64,000 bases of DNA from Lachnospiraceae bacterium (GCA_022794255.1 JAAWEL010000089.1:1-64000), one strand, 5' to 3'; positions 55,031 through 64,000 are shown, numbered from the stretch's first letter. The notes: a model not told the origin generated them from the sequence alone. Numbers and translations: made by a program.

Positions 55031-56749
55031 TTATAAATATAATTTATATATAGCTAAAAGATTTACTACCTCCAGCTTGCCAAATGCATTTCCCTCTTGA
55101 AATAATTGCATTAAATCGTCTTTCATTTTATTGTCCATTACTCTATTTATATTATCAGCATAATAATTGTCGAGATAACTTCTCAGACTTTCACTATTAC
55201 GATACCATGTATTTACAGGATTCATCTCCTGTTTTCTATATAACTGATAATTAATTTTTGCTATTCTCAACACCTTATTTAAAAATCTCTTTGCATAATC
55301 TTCAGCATTAAATACCCCTCGCCCTATCTTTTGGGCTAGTTTTACGTCATCATTTACTGGAGATCCTGTATGCTGCCAGATATATTGTGTTGATTTTGGA
55401 TATTTTACAGTCATCCATTTTTTTACATAACCATAATTTGCTCTCCACCTCAATGGAACTTTGTATATAAAATCCAGGTAGTCAACATCTATAAATGGTG
55501 AGGATACCTCTACTTCCTGCTGTCTTACCAATGCACTGAGAAGATACATATTTGCACTATGCTCATATAAATTCATCTGTTCATAATTCTCATATTGTTC
55601 CATGTTCTGCTCAGATATATTTAATTTGAATAGGTGTGTTCTCAGATCCCTATCATAATACCCGGGAGCAGTATGATAATCAGCACTCTCTATCCAATAT
55701 GCATTCTGCAATTCTCCCAATAATCCGGTACACATACATCCAAGATTTTTGTTTCTTGCAGCATCTAGTGCTTTTAGTGCCCCAGTACAGACAATATAGT
55801 CTACCTGTCCGCCAAATAGCTCAACTTTACGTTCCCCATCCTCAAAAACACTTCCATCCATCGGAATAAACAGATAGCTATTTCCCAAATCCTCAGCAAT
55901 TTGTTTCGACACAGTATGATCCAAATTTCCCTCAACACAATAACAGATGTTCAAAACATCTTTATATCCAAGGTCATGTGCTACCCATGTAGCCATACGA
56001 CTGTCGAGCCCCCCTGACAAATCACATTCACACTGGTATCCATATTCCACGTTTTTTCTGAAAATTCGATCCACTGCCTGACGAAATAGCCGGTCGCCTT
56101 CATTAATACATTCTTCTAAAGAAAAGGAATGTTCTGGTATATTCCTAAACATATGATAAAACTCATTGCGAAGTATCTTGTTTGCATAAACCAATCTTTG
56201 TCCCGCAGCCAGCCGATATACACCATTAAAGGGGGTTTTCCCAAATAATATTGACCCTGTAATCAACAACTCATAATGGGCCTCTCTACATGGTTCTAAT
56301 TTTTTTCCTATATTCTTATAATAATTACGGAGGAAGCTGCAATGGCTTGTTATTATAATTCTTCTATCCATCTCTGTATAATAAACTGTCCGCTCTCCAG
56401 AATGGTTGGTAAATGCAATTATCTTATCATTCTTTTTATACAGAACAACTCCGCAGAAACTGCCCCGGAGCGAATCCATAAAATAATCTTCGTTTTTTTT
56501 CAAAAGATTTTCAAATGTATGTTTCCAATCTTTATCGAAACGGGAACAAAGTTCTTGCTTATTGAATACAACACCATCTAATAATACAATCTTTTCATTA
56601 TCTTCAAAAAACAATTTATCATCTTTAAACTTATTCATCGGATTATATAAGAAAATATATTCTTTATATATAATTGATTTACAATTTCCCATCCATCCAA
56701 TGTCATTATTATCATTTATCGTATTTTTAATAACAATCCATCCAAACAT
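55031..56749 (-). CDS. Asparagine-synthase-like ligase without glutaminase Cys
   Basis: 572 aa. The N-terminal 190 residues keep the class II glutaminase outline but begin MFGWIV, so Cys2 is Phe and ammonia cannot come from glutamine there. The C-terminal half keeps the ATP-pyrophosphatase loop DLSGGLDSRM. Such proteins act as amide-forming ligases with an amine or ammonia as nucleophile (beta-lactam synthetase and lasso-peptide cyclase are of this type), or amidate sugars. It starts 20 nt after the GDSL gene. Probably joins an amine or amino acid to a sugar carboxyl in operon C. Confidence 0.82.
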   Translation of the reverse strand: MFGWIVIKNTINDNNDIGWMGNCKSIIYKEYIFLYNPMNKFKDDKLFFEDNEKIVLLDGVVFNKQELCSRFDKDWKHTFENLLKKNEDYFMDSLRGSFCGVVLYKKNDKIIAFTNHSGERTVYYTEMDRRIIITSHCSFLRNYYKNIGKKLEPCREAHYELLITGSILFGKTPFNGVYRLAAGQRLVYANKILRNEFYHMFRNIPEHSFSLEECINEGDRLFRQAVDRIFRKNVEYGYQCECDLSGGLDSRMATWVAHDLGYKDVLNICYCVEGNLDHTVSKQIAEDLGNSYLFIPMDGSVFEDGERKVELFGGQVDYIVCTGALKALDAARNKNLGCMCTGLLGELQNAYWIESADYHTAPGYYDRDLRTHLFKLNISEQNMEQYENYEQMNLYEHSANMYLLSALVRQQEVEVSSPFIDVDYLDFIYKVPLRWRANYGYVKKWMTVKYPKSTQYIWQHTGSPVNDDVKLAQKIGRGVFNAEDYAKRFLNKVLRIAKINYQLYRKQEMNPVNTWYRNSESLRSYLDNYYADNINRVMDNKMKDDLMQLFQEGNAFGKLEVVNLLAIYKLYL

Positions 56750-56769
56750 TATAAAACAATCTCCTTTTA

Positions 56770-57461
56770 TTATTCGTCAATATATTTTTCTATCCCTTCA
56801 ATCCAGACTGCATACCCATTCCCATTTAAATGAACACCATCTGTTGAATATAATTCTGTTATTATTGCACCATCTTCCTCAAATAAGTCATGTAAATCAA
56901 TATATGTAACTGCCTCATATTCATTACAGATTTTCTGATAGCTTGCATTTAGCACTTCTACCTTTTCATCTGGAACATTTGCTGCCGGAAAAACACTTAT
57001 TATATATATTTTGCAGTCCTTTCTACTTCCTGAAAGTATAGCGTCAATCGTTTTTTTCAGATATAACATTGTATCATCACCTGGTACATTCCGGCCCAGA
57101 TCATTAATTCCTATATTAATAAATATTTTACCTGGATGATGGCTTAAGACTTCATTGATCCTGTGATAAATACCCTCTGCTGTATCTGATCCGATTCCAC
57201 GGTTAATAACGGTTCCTTTATCCGGAAAAAATTCTTCAAATCTCCCGCCTAATGTAATACTGTCGCCGACAAATGCTATTTCCGCATCTCCTATTTTACT
57301 GTTACTAAACATACTAACGTATGCATCATACTGGGGATTCATTGAATAATTATATTCCCCCCCCCACCCACTTCAACAATTTCTTTATTTTTATGGTGAT
57401 CTAATAGCGAAAAAATTAAAAACAATAAGCTGATTTTAATAATCCAAGCACTCTTTTTCAA
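56770..57461 (-). CDS. Membrane-anchored GDSL/SGNH esterase, split by a G9 tract
   Basis: The catalytic domain reads from ATG 57342 (190 aa) with GDSITLGG (block I), INIGINDLG (block III) and DGVHLNGNGY (block V): an SGNH hydrolase. Upstream, a second frame starts at TTG 57461 (GGTGAG just before, TGA immediately upstream) and encodes KKSAWIIKISLLFLIFSLL, a convincing signal anchor, then EIVEVGGGG. The two frames meet at nine G (57365-57357 coding); ten or seven G would join them into one protein of about 230 aa starting inside the upstream acetyltransferase gene. As given the anchor peptide ends at a TGA and only the cytoplasmic core could be made from 57342. A phase-variable switch of location, probably for de-O-acetylation of the polysaccharide. 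Confidence 0.8.
57357..57365. repeat. C9 (coding G9) tract between signal anchor and GDSL domain
   Basis: Nine C on the + strand. Nine leave the two parts out of frame; ten or seven would fuse them. Confidence 0.95.
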
Positions 57462-58041
57462 TCATCTCACCATCCAATCGTTTTATTAATTTCGCAGGAT
57501 TTCCTGCAATAATACAATTTCCATCCGGATAACTATGGGTCACTACAGCTCCAGCGCCAACAATCGTATGATCCCCCAGTATAACTCCTGGTAATATTAC
57601 AGAGTTCATTCCGATCCAACAGGATTGTCCCAAAACCACAGCCTTCCCTTCCTGATGTTTATCCAAATTGTAAATATTATGGTTTGTAGTAATAATCCCT
57701 ACATTTCTTGCTATCCTGGTTCCTTTTCCAATAACAATATGAGCATTCAAGGTCTGAAAATAATTGCCAGTTCCCATAAAATTATTCAAATCATCTACAT
57801 CAAACAGGATATTATTCCCGTATGAACTATATGGCGAAACAGGCCATTTTACTGATTTATTCGTCTGAAACAACATACGGTGCAGAATATCATTAGCTGC
57901 CCACTTCCATCCTTCACTGTTTATCTTTTTAAACCAATGTCCTTTTAAATACTGGCTGTCATAATATAACCAACGAAACATTTGTACAAAAGTCCATGTG
58001 AATAAGATAGATGGGATTTTTCTTAATTTTTTCATAATCAA
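57436..58041 (-). CDS. LbH O-acetyltransferase (galactoside acetyltransferase-like)
   Basis: 201 aa. Hexapeptide repeats with IITTNHNIYN (catalytic His), LGQSCWIGMNSVILPGV, IVGAGAVVT and AGNPAKLIKRL are those of maltose/galactoside-type O-acetyltransferases. Its 3' end overlaps the inferred TTG start of the GDSL esterase by 26 nt, putting an acetyl-adding and a likely acetyl-removing enzyme side by side. Confidence 0.88.
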   Translation of the reverse strand: MIMKKLRKIPSILFTWTFVQMFRWLYYDSQYLKGHWFKKINSEGWKWAANDILHRMLFQTNKSVKWPVSPYSSYGNNILFDVDDLNNFMGTGNYFQTLNAHIVIGKGTRIARNVGIITTNHNIYNLDKHQEGKAVVLGQSCWIGMNSVILPGVILGDHTIVGAGAVVTHSYPDGNCIIAGNPAKLIKRLDGEMIEKECLDY

Positions 58042-58079
58042 CTTTTTTCATAAATAATGAATTTAATTCGTTTATAGAT

Positions 58080-59318
58080 TCAAGGTTCAGCAAAAGATGT
58101 ATCCTGCATTTTTGTTATACTTAAATGCAGATAAAAAGTAGCCATAGCTGCTGCTATTATTTCAACCAATACAGTCGCATAGGCGGCTCCATACATGCCA
58201 AATTTGATAATCAACAAATAATTGAATACCACCTCTGAGACAATCTGTATCGCACTAATAAACAGATTGTAATGTACTTTCTTTAGCCCGGCAAGAATGT
58301 TGACACTCAGATCCCGGAAAGTTCCTGTCAAAAAAAATCCAACCAGATGAATTCTGAATAAACCTACTGCCTCTATATACTGATCTCCAGAAATCAGAAG
58401 AATAATCACTTTAGAAAAAATAAATAGTATGAAAGCAATCGAAAAATTAACCATACCTGAAAAAAAATAGAGCTTTTTTACATTGGATTTAAGCCATCTC
58501 TTTTCTCTGTTATGGCCCACAATATCTGGCAAAAAGCACATAATAATGCTACTGGGGATAAACATCAGCGCATGTGGTATCATAGTGGATACCTTGTATA
58601 TTGCTATTTCTTCTGTATTACGTATCAACTGGGCAATCATTGTCACATCAATTAGGTATAAAGATCTGTTGAATGCGGAACTGACTCCTGTAAAAATCGT
58701 ATAATTCCATAATTCCGTAATTTGTTTAAGCTCTAACATACTTGCTGTCAGAAGATTCTTTAGGTCCTGTCGCATAACACAAATGATACTTGCCAATGAT
58801 AAAACTCTTGCACAATATTTTCCGCCGATCACTCCCGGAACCCCCCAGCAGGCTCCTACACAAGTGGCAACTGCTATCAGGACTGTATTTATATTAGTGA
58901 TTTTTGCGTAGGTTTTTATCCGATTACTGCATCTCAGCATAATAGAAAAAATATTAATCAAATATTCAATAATCAGGACAGGCAAATATATTTTTATATA
59001 TAAGCCAGAATTTTCTATTACCAGCTCTGTAATATGGATATAAAAATAGAAAACAGCAATAATAACAATGTTAATAATTAATCCTATATTGAGACAATAT
59101 TTATAATATCTATATGCCTCTCCTTTTCCCTTATTTTCCGCCCCAAACTGAAAAGCTCCTGAATCCAATCCAAGTCCGGCAATCAATGATGCATAAGAAT
59201 ATATATTTAGAATATATCCCCACATTCCAAAATCAGATCGGGTTAAAATACGAGTTATAACCATATTGCTGATCATAACCACGATTTTGTTAATCACATT
59301 CGCACTTAACAACTGCAA
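58080..59318 (-). CDS. wzx: Polysaccharide flippase (Wzx family)
   Basis: 412 aa, about twelve hydrophobic segments; VITRILTRSDFGMWGY near the N-terminus and GAAYATVLVEIIAA near the end are MOP/PST features. TTG start at 59318 with AGGGG upstream. The same frame stays open back to about 59450 without ATG or GTG, encoding a basic stretch (KKKFKIVLTQAWKKTRQG) that looks like a natural N-terminus, so the true start is uncertain. Confidence 0.82.
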   Translation of the reverse strand: MQLLSANVINKIVVMISNMVITRILTRSDFGMWGYILNIYSYASLIAGLGLDSGAFQFGAENKGKGEAYRYYKYCLNIGLIINIVIIAVFYFYIHITELVIENSGLYIKIYLPVLIIEYLINIFSIMLRCSNRIKTYAKITNINTVLIAVATCVGACWGVPGVIGGKYCARVLSLASIICVMRQDLKNLLTASMLELKQITELWNYTIFTGVSSAFNRSLYLIDVTMIAQLIRNTEEIAIYKVSTMIPHALMFIPSSIIMCFLPDIVGHNREKRWLKSNVKKLYFFSGMVNFSIAFILFIFSKVIILLISGDQYIEAVGLFRIHLVGFFLTGTFRDLSVNILAGLKKVHYNLFISAIQIVSEVVFNYLLIIKFGMYGAAYATVLVEIIAAAMATFYLHLSITKMQDTSFAEP

Positions 59319-59445
59319 AAGCCCCTGTCTTGTTTTTTTCCATGCTTGGGTTAAAACAATCTTAAATTTTTTCTTTTTTGATTTAAATGTTTCTATCGTT
59401 TTAATATTCCTTTCCTGTCTGTAATCTATATAGTTGCATAGTCTT

Positions 59446-60597
59446 TTAATTACTTAAAATTCTCTCAAATTCAGTTTTTATATTTTCCTCCAAAAACAGA
59501 CACATGACCTTTTCATAGCCCATTTTTAAACAAATGCGTTCTTCAACCGACATTTCCAAAGCTTTTCTAACTCCTAATGAAAAATCCTCTTTCGTTTCCA
59601 CCGTATTAAATCCATCAATCGATAGATAATTGGAACTGCAATTCGCAACAATGGGAAGCAAGTATTTCATATAACGGATTATCTTTCTTGTATATCCATA
59701 ACGGATATTATTCTTTTTATTAAATTCTTTCTGGGTCATTGGAGCAAGTGCTACAGAAGCCTTGCATAGAATCTTCTCAAATTCTATTTCTGTCATACTT
59801 CCACAATAAATCACATTATCATGTGATTTATTGTGGAATGGCCCTATAACAAAAAAATCTGTTTCCGGATTGTTCCTTGCAGCATATTCAATATATTCAA
59901 AATTAACAAATGAAACTCCAAGATAAACAGCAGCTTTTCTCATTCCGATTGGTATCATCTCAGGAGTGAAATTTTTCATGAAATCAATCTCCTCTTTTTT
60001 GCAAAAAGGATTTCTCAAAATGCTTAATTTTTCCGGAGAAATACCATTTTTTAGATAGTATTCTATCATGCACTCATCAACACACAGCACATGATCCGAA
60101 ATATCAATCATTTTCTTTTCATACTCAATGGTATTACTTAAGGTGGAAAAAGTTCCCATTATATCAGATATCCGAAAAATGATTTTTGCATTTGGATAAT
60201 CTTCACGAATATTCTCTGCATACTGGCAATTATTTCCTTCTACAAGAATTACCTGGTATTGATCCTGTAACTTTTTTCTAAGCCATTTCCAGGAGGGCCA
60301 ATATTTATTTCCTAATTTCATGTGAAAAAGCTTCGCTATTCTTGCCGGAATAAGAACTGGCACAGCAAAATTTCTAATCGTGATATCATTCTTTCTCTCT
60401 TCAATTTCTTTACACAGATCAAAAAAATTGCGCGGGTTTTCACGGTCATTTCTATTTACAAGCCAGCTGATGCTTATAGGGTTTGTCAGCCAGTCCACAT
60501 CATAGGATAATTCGCTTAAAAATCTGATAAAATAATGGAAACCGCCAACTCTTTTACAATTCTTTACATGGTATGTCATTACCAGTGCTTTTTTCAT
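59446..60597 (-). CDS. GumK-like glycosyltransferase
   Basis: About 383 aa. ALVMTYHVKNCKRVGGFHYF, LVEGNNCQYAENI, FRISDIMGTFS and KYLLPIVANCSS give a GT-B fold most like GumK-type (GT70) glucuronosyltransferases. ATG 60597 (MKKALVM) is preferred over 60609. It overlaps the end of the polymerase gene by about 44 nt. Confidence 0.7.
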   Translation of the reverse strand: MKKALVMTYHVKNCKRVGGFHYFIRFLSELSYDVDWLTNPISISWLVNRNDRENPRNFFDLCKEIEERKNDITIRNFAVPVLIPARIAKLFHMKLGNKYWPSWKWLRKKLQDQYQVILVEGNNCQYAENIREDYPNAKIIFRISDIMGTFSTLSNTIEYEKKMIDISDHVLCVDECMIEYYLKNGISPEKLSILRNPFCKKEEIDFMKNFTPEMIPIGMRKAAVYLGVSFVNFEYIEYAARNNPETDFFVIGPFHNKSHDNVIYCGSMTEIEFEKILCKASVALAPMTQKEFNKKNNIRYGYTRKIIRYMKYLLPIVANCSSNYLSIDGFNTVETKEDFSLGVRKALEMSVEERICLKMGYEKVMCLFLEENIKTEFERILSN

Positions 60598-62032
60598 CAA
60601 TGCCTGCACCTGCCTTTATCTTAAATCTCTCTGTATCGGTATTTCCTGCTGCCGACCGGGCTGTTATAATCTTATACCAGTTATCAAAATATATTAAAGC
60701 ATTATATAACCCGCCAAAAGTAAGCATATAATAATATAAATGTTCCATCTGATACGCAATAATATATACTGACATTGATAATGTCAAATAATTATATATC
60801 ATCCGTTTTACTGTCGACTGTGTTCTTCTTGACCGAAAATCCATCGCAACAAAATACTTTATTACAGGAATGTAAAGCAATGGTCCCAATATACCAAAAT
60901 ACTGGATAGAACCAATCATCGGTGGGGTCCATACGGATGCTCCTGGAATTATTTTTCCTAAGTAATTTACGATTTCTAGCGGATGATACAGCCCTGTCAA
61001 CAGAAAGCTGTTGTTAAAAAGACGTTTGATAAAAACCATAGGGCCCTGCTGATAATTATCAGCTATATATGCTCCTATGGCTGTAAGCGCAGGTCCTGCA
61101 AAATATATCTGAAATTTCCGTGCAATTCTTATGCCTGTATTTTCTCCATAAAAACAGTAAACTACAGTCATAATCGTCAAAATCATGAGAATCAAATATA
61201 TGATTCGTTTTTCCAGCTTTGTTCTTAAACTATATAATATTTCTAGCATACACACTCCACCTGCCAGAATTGATAGGATTCTGCGATCTGATACTATAAG
61301 AATATTAAGAATACTAATCAGAATTGCTAAACCATATCGGATCTTTGTTTTTCTTTTAAGAGCAATGCTGACAAGCGTAATTACCACTATAGGTTTAGCA
61401 AATACCTCAAGCATAATAAACAGATAATAAGCTGGTCCTCCAAATGATATGCTTTGTTTTACAACTGCCTTGTTTTTTAATAAAAACCTAAATCTCAAAG
61501 CAATCGTTGGGTTTTTCAATAAAATAAAAATACTGATTATTACCGCAATGATCGCAAATACTAAGATAACAGAATTATTTTCTTGATATTTTTGCGTTAT
61601 CGTATATGCTTTCCTTGCTTTCCTGGTATAATATGAAAAAATCCCAAACACATACAAATTCTCAAAGCACATCAGCAATATGGCTTCAGGATAATAATTG
61701 ATATATAGATTTTCTGGAACACCGCTATAAAAATTTCCACACGCACAAATAACAGGCAGCAAACACATTCGAAATCCATAAGCCAATACAAATAAGGTAC
61801 TGCCTATACCTTTTAAATTATATTTCCGGATAAAGAGAGTCACTGCCATCATGTATACCATTGGAAGAATTGCTGTAATTCGATATTTTGAGTCATAAGC
61901 TGCCCCAATTAAAAAAACAAACGAAAAACATCCCATAGCATACATAGCTATACGGATAGTATTTTCTTTTATGTACCGATTCCGTTCAACGATCCATTCT
62001 TCCCTAATATTTCTTCCATTTGTGTTATTCAT
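60554..62032 (-). CDS. wzy: Polysaccharide polymerase (Wzy/EpsG-like)
   Basis: 492 aa with about twelve hydrophobic segments and one large loop near 330-400 (GAYIADNYQQGPMVF; YHPLEIVNYLGKIIPG). Layout and length fit an O-antigen/capsule polymerase; sequence conservation in this class is low, so the call rests on topology and context. It lies between two glycosyltransferase genes. Confidence 0.75.
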   Translation of the reverse strand: MNNTNGRNIREEWIVERNRYIKENTIRIAMYAMGCFSFVFLIGAAYDSKYRITAILPMVYMMAVTLFIRKYNLKGIGSTLFVLAYGFRMCLLPVICACGNFYSGVPENLYINYYPEAILLMCFENLYVFGIFSYYTRKARKAYTITQKYQENNSVILVFAIIAVIISIFILLKNPTIALRFRFLLKNKAVVKQSISFGGPAYYLFIMLEVFAKPIVVITLVSIALKRKTKIRYGLAILISILNILIVSDRRILSILAGGVCMLEILYSLRTKLEKRIIYLILMILTIMTVVYCFYGENTGIRIARKFQIYFAGPALTAIGAYIADNYQQGPMVFIKRLFNNSFLLTGLYHPLEIVNYLGKIIPGASVWTPPMIGSIQYFGILGPLLYIPVIKYFVAMDFRSRRTQSTVKRMIYNYLTLSMSVYIIAYQMEHLYYYMLTFGGLYNALIYFDNWYKIITARSAAGNTDTERFKIKAGAGIDEKSTGNDIPCKEL

Positions 62033-62039
62033 GTATCAT

Positions 62040-63098
62040 CTATTCCCAACTTTTAATATATTGGATCATGTCCTGACGCAAATCTTCTTTACTATATGCT
62101 TTATTAAATGTATCCACTGCACCTTGCTGGTACTTTTTCTTCCTATTGCTGCTGAATGCAAGTTTTACAAGGGCCTTTCCCATCTTGTGATAGTTTTTGT
62201 TATCAATTAAGAATCCATTATACTTATTTTTAACACTATAAGGAATCGCACTGTTATTGAAACATATTACAGGTACACCCCTTCCCATCGCCTCCATAAT
62301 GACAAGCCCATATCCTTCTAAAAGAGATGGGTACAAAAATATTTCCGCATGTGAATAATAATCATCCAATCGTTCATCATCTACACGTCCCAAAAAAGAG
62401 ACTGCATTTTCCAAATGCAGCTTTTTAATTATCCTATTTAATTTTTTATAGTACCTGTCACTTTCTTTATAGTTTCCTATAATTAAGTATTTATATTCTT
62501 TATCTTTTTCATATAAATAGCGAAACGCTTTTATTCCATAATCCAACCCTTTCCTGTATTGAATATTTCCAACAAACAATACTTGCTTACTGTCAAGGGA
62601 ACTGACTTTATACTTTTTCTTTTCTAACGCTGTCCTTAAAAAGATAATGTTAAATATTTTGTGATGTATTCTTAGCTGTTCAGCCACATACTGATTCGGT
62701 ATCACTAATTCATCCGCTAAATGCAGCATTTTCAGTTCTAAATATTTATGTATCTGAAATTGTAATCCAGAATGATTCATATAATTATTATGATGATGCA
62801 TCATAATAATGCGAAGATTTGGGTATCGTCTTTTAATCTCTTGATTATTTATAAAAAGGAATCGAGTATACAACCGTGAATTTAAAATAAGAATATCAGC
62901 GTTAAAAATTCTGTCCAAATTATCTCTGTAAATTTTTGAAAAGGAAAGAAATGATTTGCTCTTCCCATGTAATAATGTCTGATCATCAATTAAAGTAATA
63001 TTATTATGGATCTCTTTTATCATTCCGTAAAAAGATTCATCATATGCAGCTCCCCCTGTCTTATCATTGAGGGATGTTGTTAAATAATTTATTTTCAT
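62040..63098 (-). CDS. Family 4 glycosyltransferase
   Basis: About 352 aa. INYLTTSLNDKTGGAAYDE, LFVGNIQYRKGLDYGIKAF and FLYPSLLEGYGLVIMEAMGRG (split E-x7-E motif) are GT4 features. Start taken as ATG 63098 (MKINYL), with AAGGA 7 nt before; 63116 would put that ribosome site inside the gene. Confidence 0.88.
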   Translation of the reverse strand: MKINYLTTSLNDKTGGAAYDESFYGMIKEIHNNITLIDDQTLLHGKSKSFLSFSKIYRDNLDRIFNADILILNSRLYTRFLFINNQEIKRRYPNLRIIMMHHHNNYMNHSGLQFQIHKYLELKMLHLADELVIPNQYVAEQLRIHHKIFNIIFLRTALEKKKYKVSSLDSKQVLFVGNIQYRKGLDYGIKAFRYLYEKDKEYKYLIIGNYKESDRYYKKLNRIIKKLHLENAVSFLGRVDDERLDDYYSHAEIFLYPSLLEGYGLVIMEAMGRGVPVICFNNSAIPYSVKNKYNGFLIDNKNYHKMGKALVKLAFSSNRKKKYQQGAVDTFNKAYSKEDLRQDMIQYIKSWE

Positions 63099-63127
63099 TT
63101 CATGTTCCTTTTTCATTCAGGCTTTTA

Positions 63128-64000
63128 TTATTTAGTCATTTCCAGGTTTTTTATCTGAAGTTCTTGTTCTCTTTTAAGAATCTCCGGTTCAAAGACCTTT
63201 CGGATCCGATAATATGTTCTAGGTACTCCACCAAATTCCTTATATGTATGGTAAATTCTTTTTATTACGCTTCCTTCAAAATCAAATCTTAAACCCTTTT
63301 CACCAGCCATCTTAATTCCCTCATCCATTAATGCTGAATAAGTTTCCAAAGACGAAAATTCTGGAATATTGCCTCCAAGAAGAAAATATACACATTGTTC
63401 ATCAAATACCAAAAAGATGAGACTCATAATTCTTTTTTTCTCATCCTCTGACGCTATTATTTTGCAGGCATTATGTTTTGTACATGCCTCATGTAAACGA
63501 TCCCATAATTCATAGGAGAACGGGCACGATAATCCCTGCTTTTCGAAAATTTTTTTATGTTCATTATAAAATATCTTTTTATCAACATCCACAAGTCTGT
63601 GAATGCTCTCTCTTCCCTTTCGGACCTTTCGTCTTCTATTTACAGTATAATTGTTATAGACGGTATCATAATTTTTTGTATCCTCTATAATAAAAGAAAT
63701 TCTCGGAATCACAGAATATCCATGCCACATGAATGGAATCCAGTTATGAAAGGTTGTCTGATATTGCTGCTCATATACGCCTAATCCCAAGGTATTTATA
63801 TATCTGCATGCTTCATCAATTACCTTTTCTTCAAATCCTAACTGAGTCGCTTTTTTTCTGTCTTTGCCTTCTATAAATATTATGCCATTATTTTGCGTCA
63901 AGGGTGCTTTTGTAATATATTTATATCCATTTCTTTCCTCAAGGTAATATGGCATAGCTGCTAATATTTCGTTTCCACTATAATAAAGCCAGACATCCCA
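63128..64000 (-). CDS. FemAB/GNAT-like acyltransferase, 5' end outside the window
   Basis: At least 290 aa. The frame is open to base 64000 and the residues before the first ATG (63955), WDVWLYYSGNEILAAMP, continue the protein sensibly, so the N-terminus is missing. Two GNAT-like units with VYFLLGGNIPEFSS and LRFDFEGSVIKRIYHTYKEFGG resemble the FemAB/BioF2-type acetyltransferase group that aminoacylates or acylates cell-wall or polysaccharide precursors. It is the furthest-upstream visible gene of operon C; the operon start, and probably its own inverton and NusG gene, lie beyond the edge. Confidence 0.78.
   Translation of the reverse strand, partial: WDVWLYYSGNEILAAMPYYLEERNGYKYITKAPLTQNNGIIFIEGKDRKKATQLGFEEKVIDEACRYINTLGLGVYEQQYQTTFHNWIPFMWHGYSVIPRISFIIEDTKNYDTVYNNYTVNRRRKVRKGRESIHRLVDVDKKIFYNEHKKIFEKQGLSCPFSYELWDRLHEACTKHNACKIIASEDEKKRIMSLIFLVFDEQCVYFLLGGNIPEFSSLETYSALMDEGIKMAGEKGLRFDFEGSVIKRIYHTYKEFGGVPRTYYRIRKVFEPEILKREQELQIKNLEMTK

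Noticed and set aside
1..64000. CRISPR array, tRNA or rRNA genes, complete insertion sequences
   Set aside because: No regularly spaced short repeats, no tRNA-like cloverleaf noticed and no transposase frame; the only recombinases are the two inverton enzymes.

Overview
The window looks like a stretch of a low-GC anaerobic Firmicutes chromosome, most likely a gut Lachnospiraceae-type Clostridium relative. This is an inference from AT-rich codon use, strong AGGAGG-type ribosome sites, many GTG/TTG starts, LoaP/NusG-type antiterminators and the gene families present; there is no rRNA or other phylogenetic marker. Almost everything is read on the minus strand. The content is dominated by two large surface-polysaccharide operons, each of which appears to belong to a phase-variable unit.

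Layout, read from the high-coordinate end as the genes are transcribed. (1) 64000-49545, operon C: a GNAT/FemAB-like protein cut by the window edge, glycosyltransferases, a Wzy-type polymerase, a Wzx-type flippase, an O-acetyltransferase, a GDSL esterase broken by a poly-G tract, an asparagine-synthase-like protein without its glutaminase cysteine, a DUF2079 membrane protein, a B12-binding radical SAM enzyme, a UbiA/DPPR-synthase-like prenyltransferase and a DegT aminotransferase. (2) 48652-49525, inverton 2: a 192-aa tyrosine recombinase and an outward promoter enclosed by perfect 40-bp inverted repeats. (3) 48368-8725, operon B: two NusG-like proteins (the second lacks a KOW domain), then a full polymerase/flippase capsule set. 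This includes ManNAcA synthesis genes (wecB, wecC), deacetylation/N-formylation, a phosphotransferase-epimerase fusion, a three-domain PEP mutase with phosphonopyruvate decarboxylase and reductase, a sulfotransferase-like protein, an Asn synthetase and a Gtr-like lipid-linked side-chain set. It ends at a strong terminator at 8444-8496. (4) 8198-960, an independent three-gene unit (radical SAM; giant STAS-like/GHKL protein; REC-metallophosphoesterase) with its own promoter and terminator. (5) 1-1051, inverton 1: a paralogous recombinase and promoter inside perfect 137-bp inverted repeats, presumably controlling an operon to the left of the window.

How it fits together: in the orientation given, both invertible promoters (TTGCAA/TTGCAT, 17 bp, TATGAT) point right, away from the minus-strand operons they border, so both downstream loci read as OFF. 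A second layer of variation is suggested by four 9-nt poly-G tracts (coding strand) in sugar-modification genes: three put the gene out of frame and one is in frame. Promoter inversion would choose which polysaccharide is made, the NusG pair would control elongation through the long operon, and G-tract slippage would tune decoration. This resembles the Bacteroides capsule logic (invertible promoters plus UpxY/UpxZ), but with self-contained recombinase-in-inverton cassettes.
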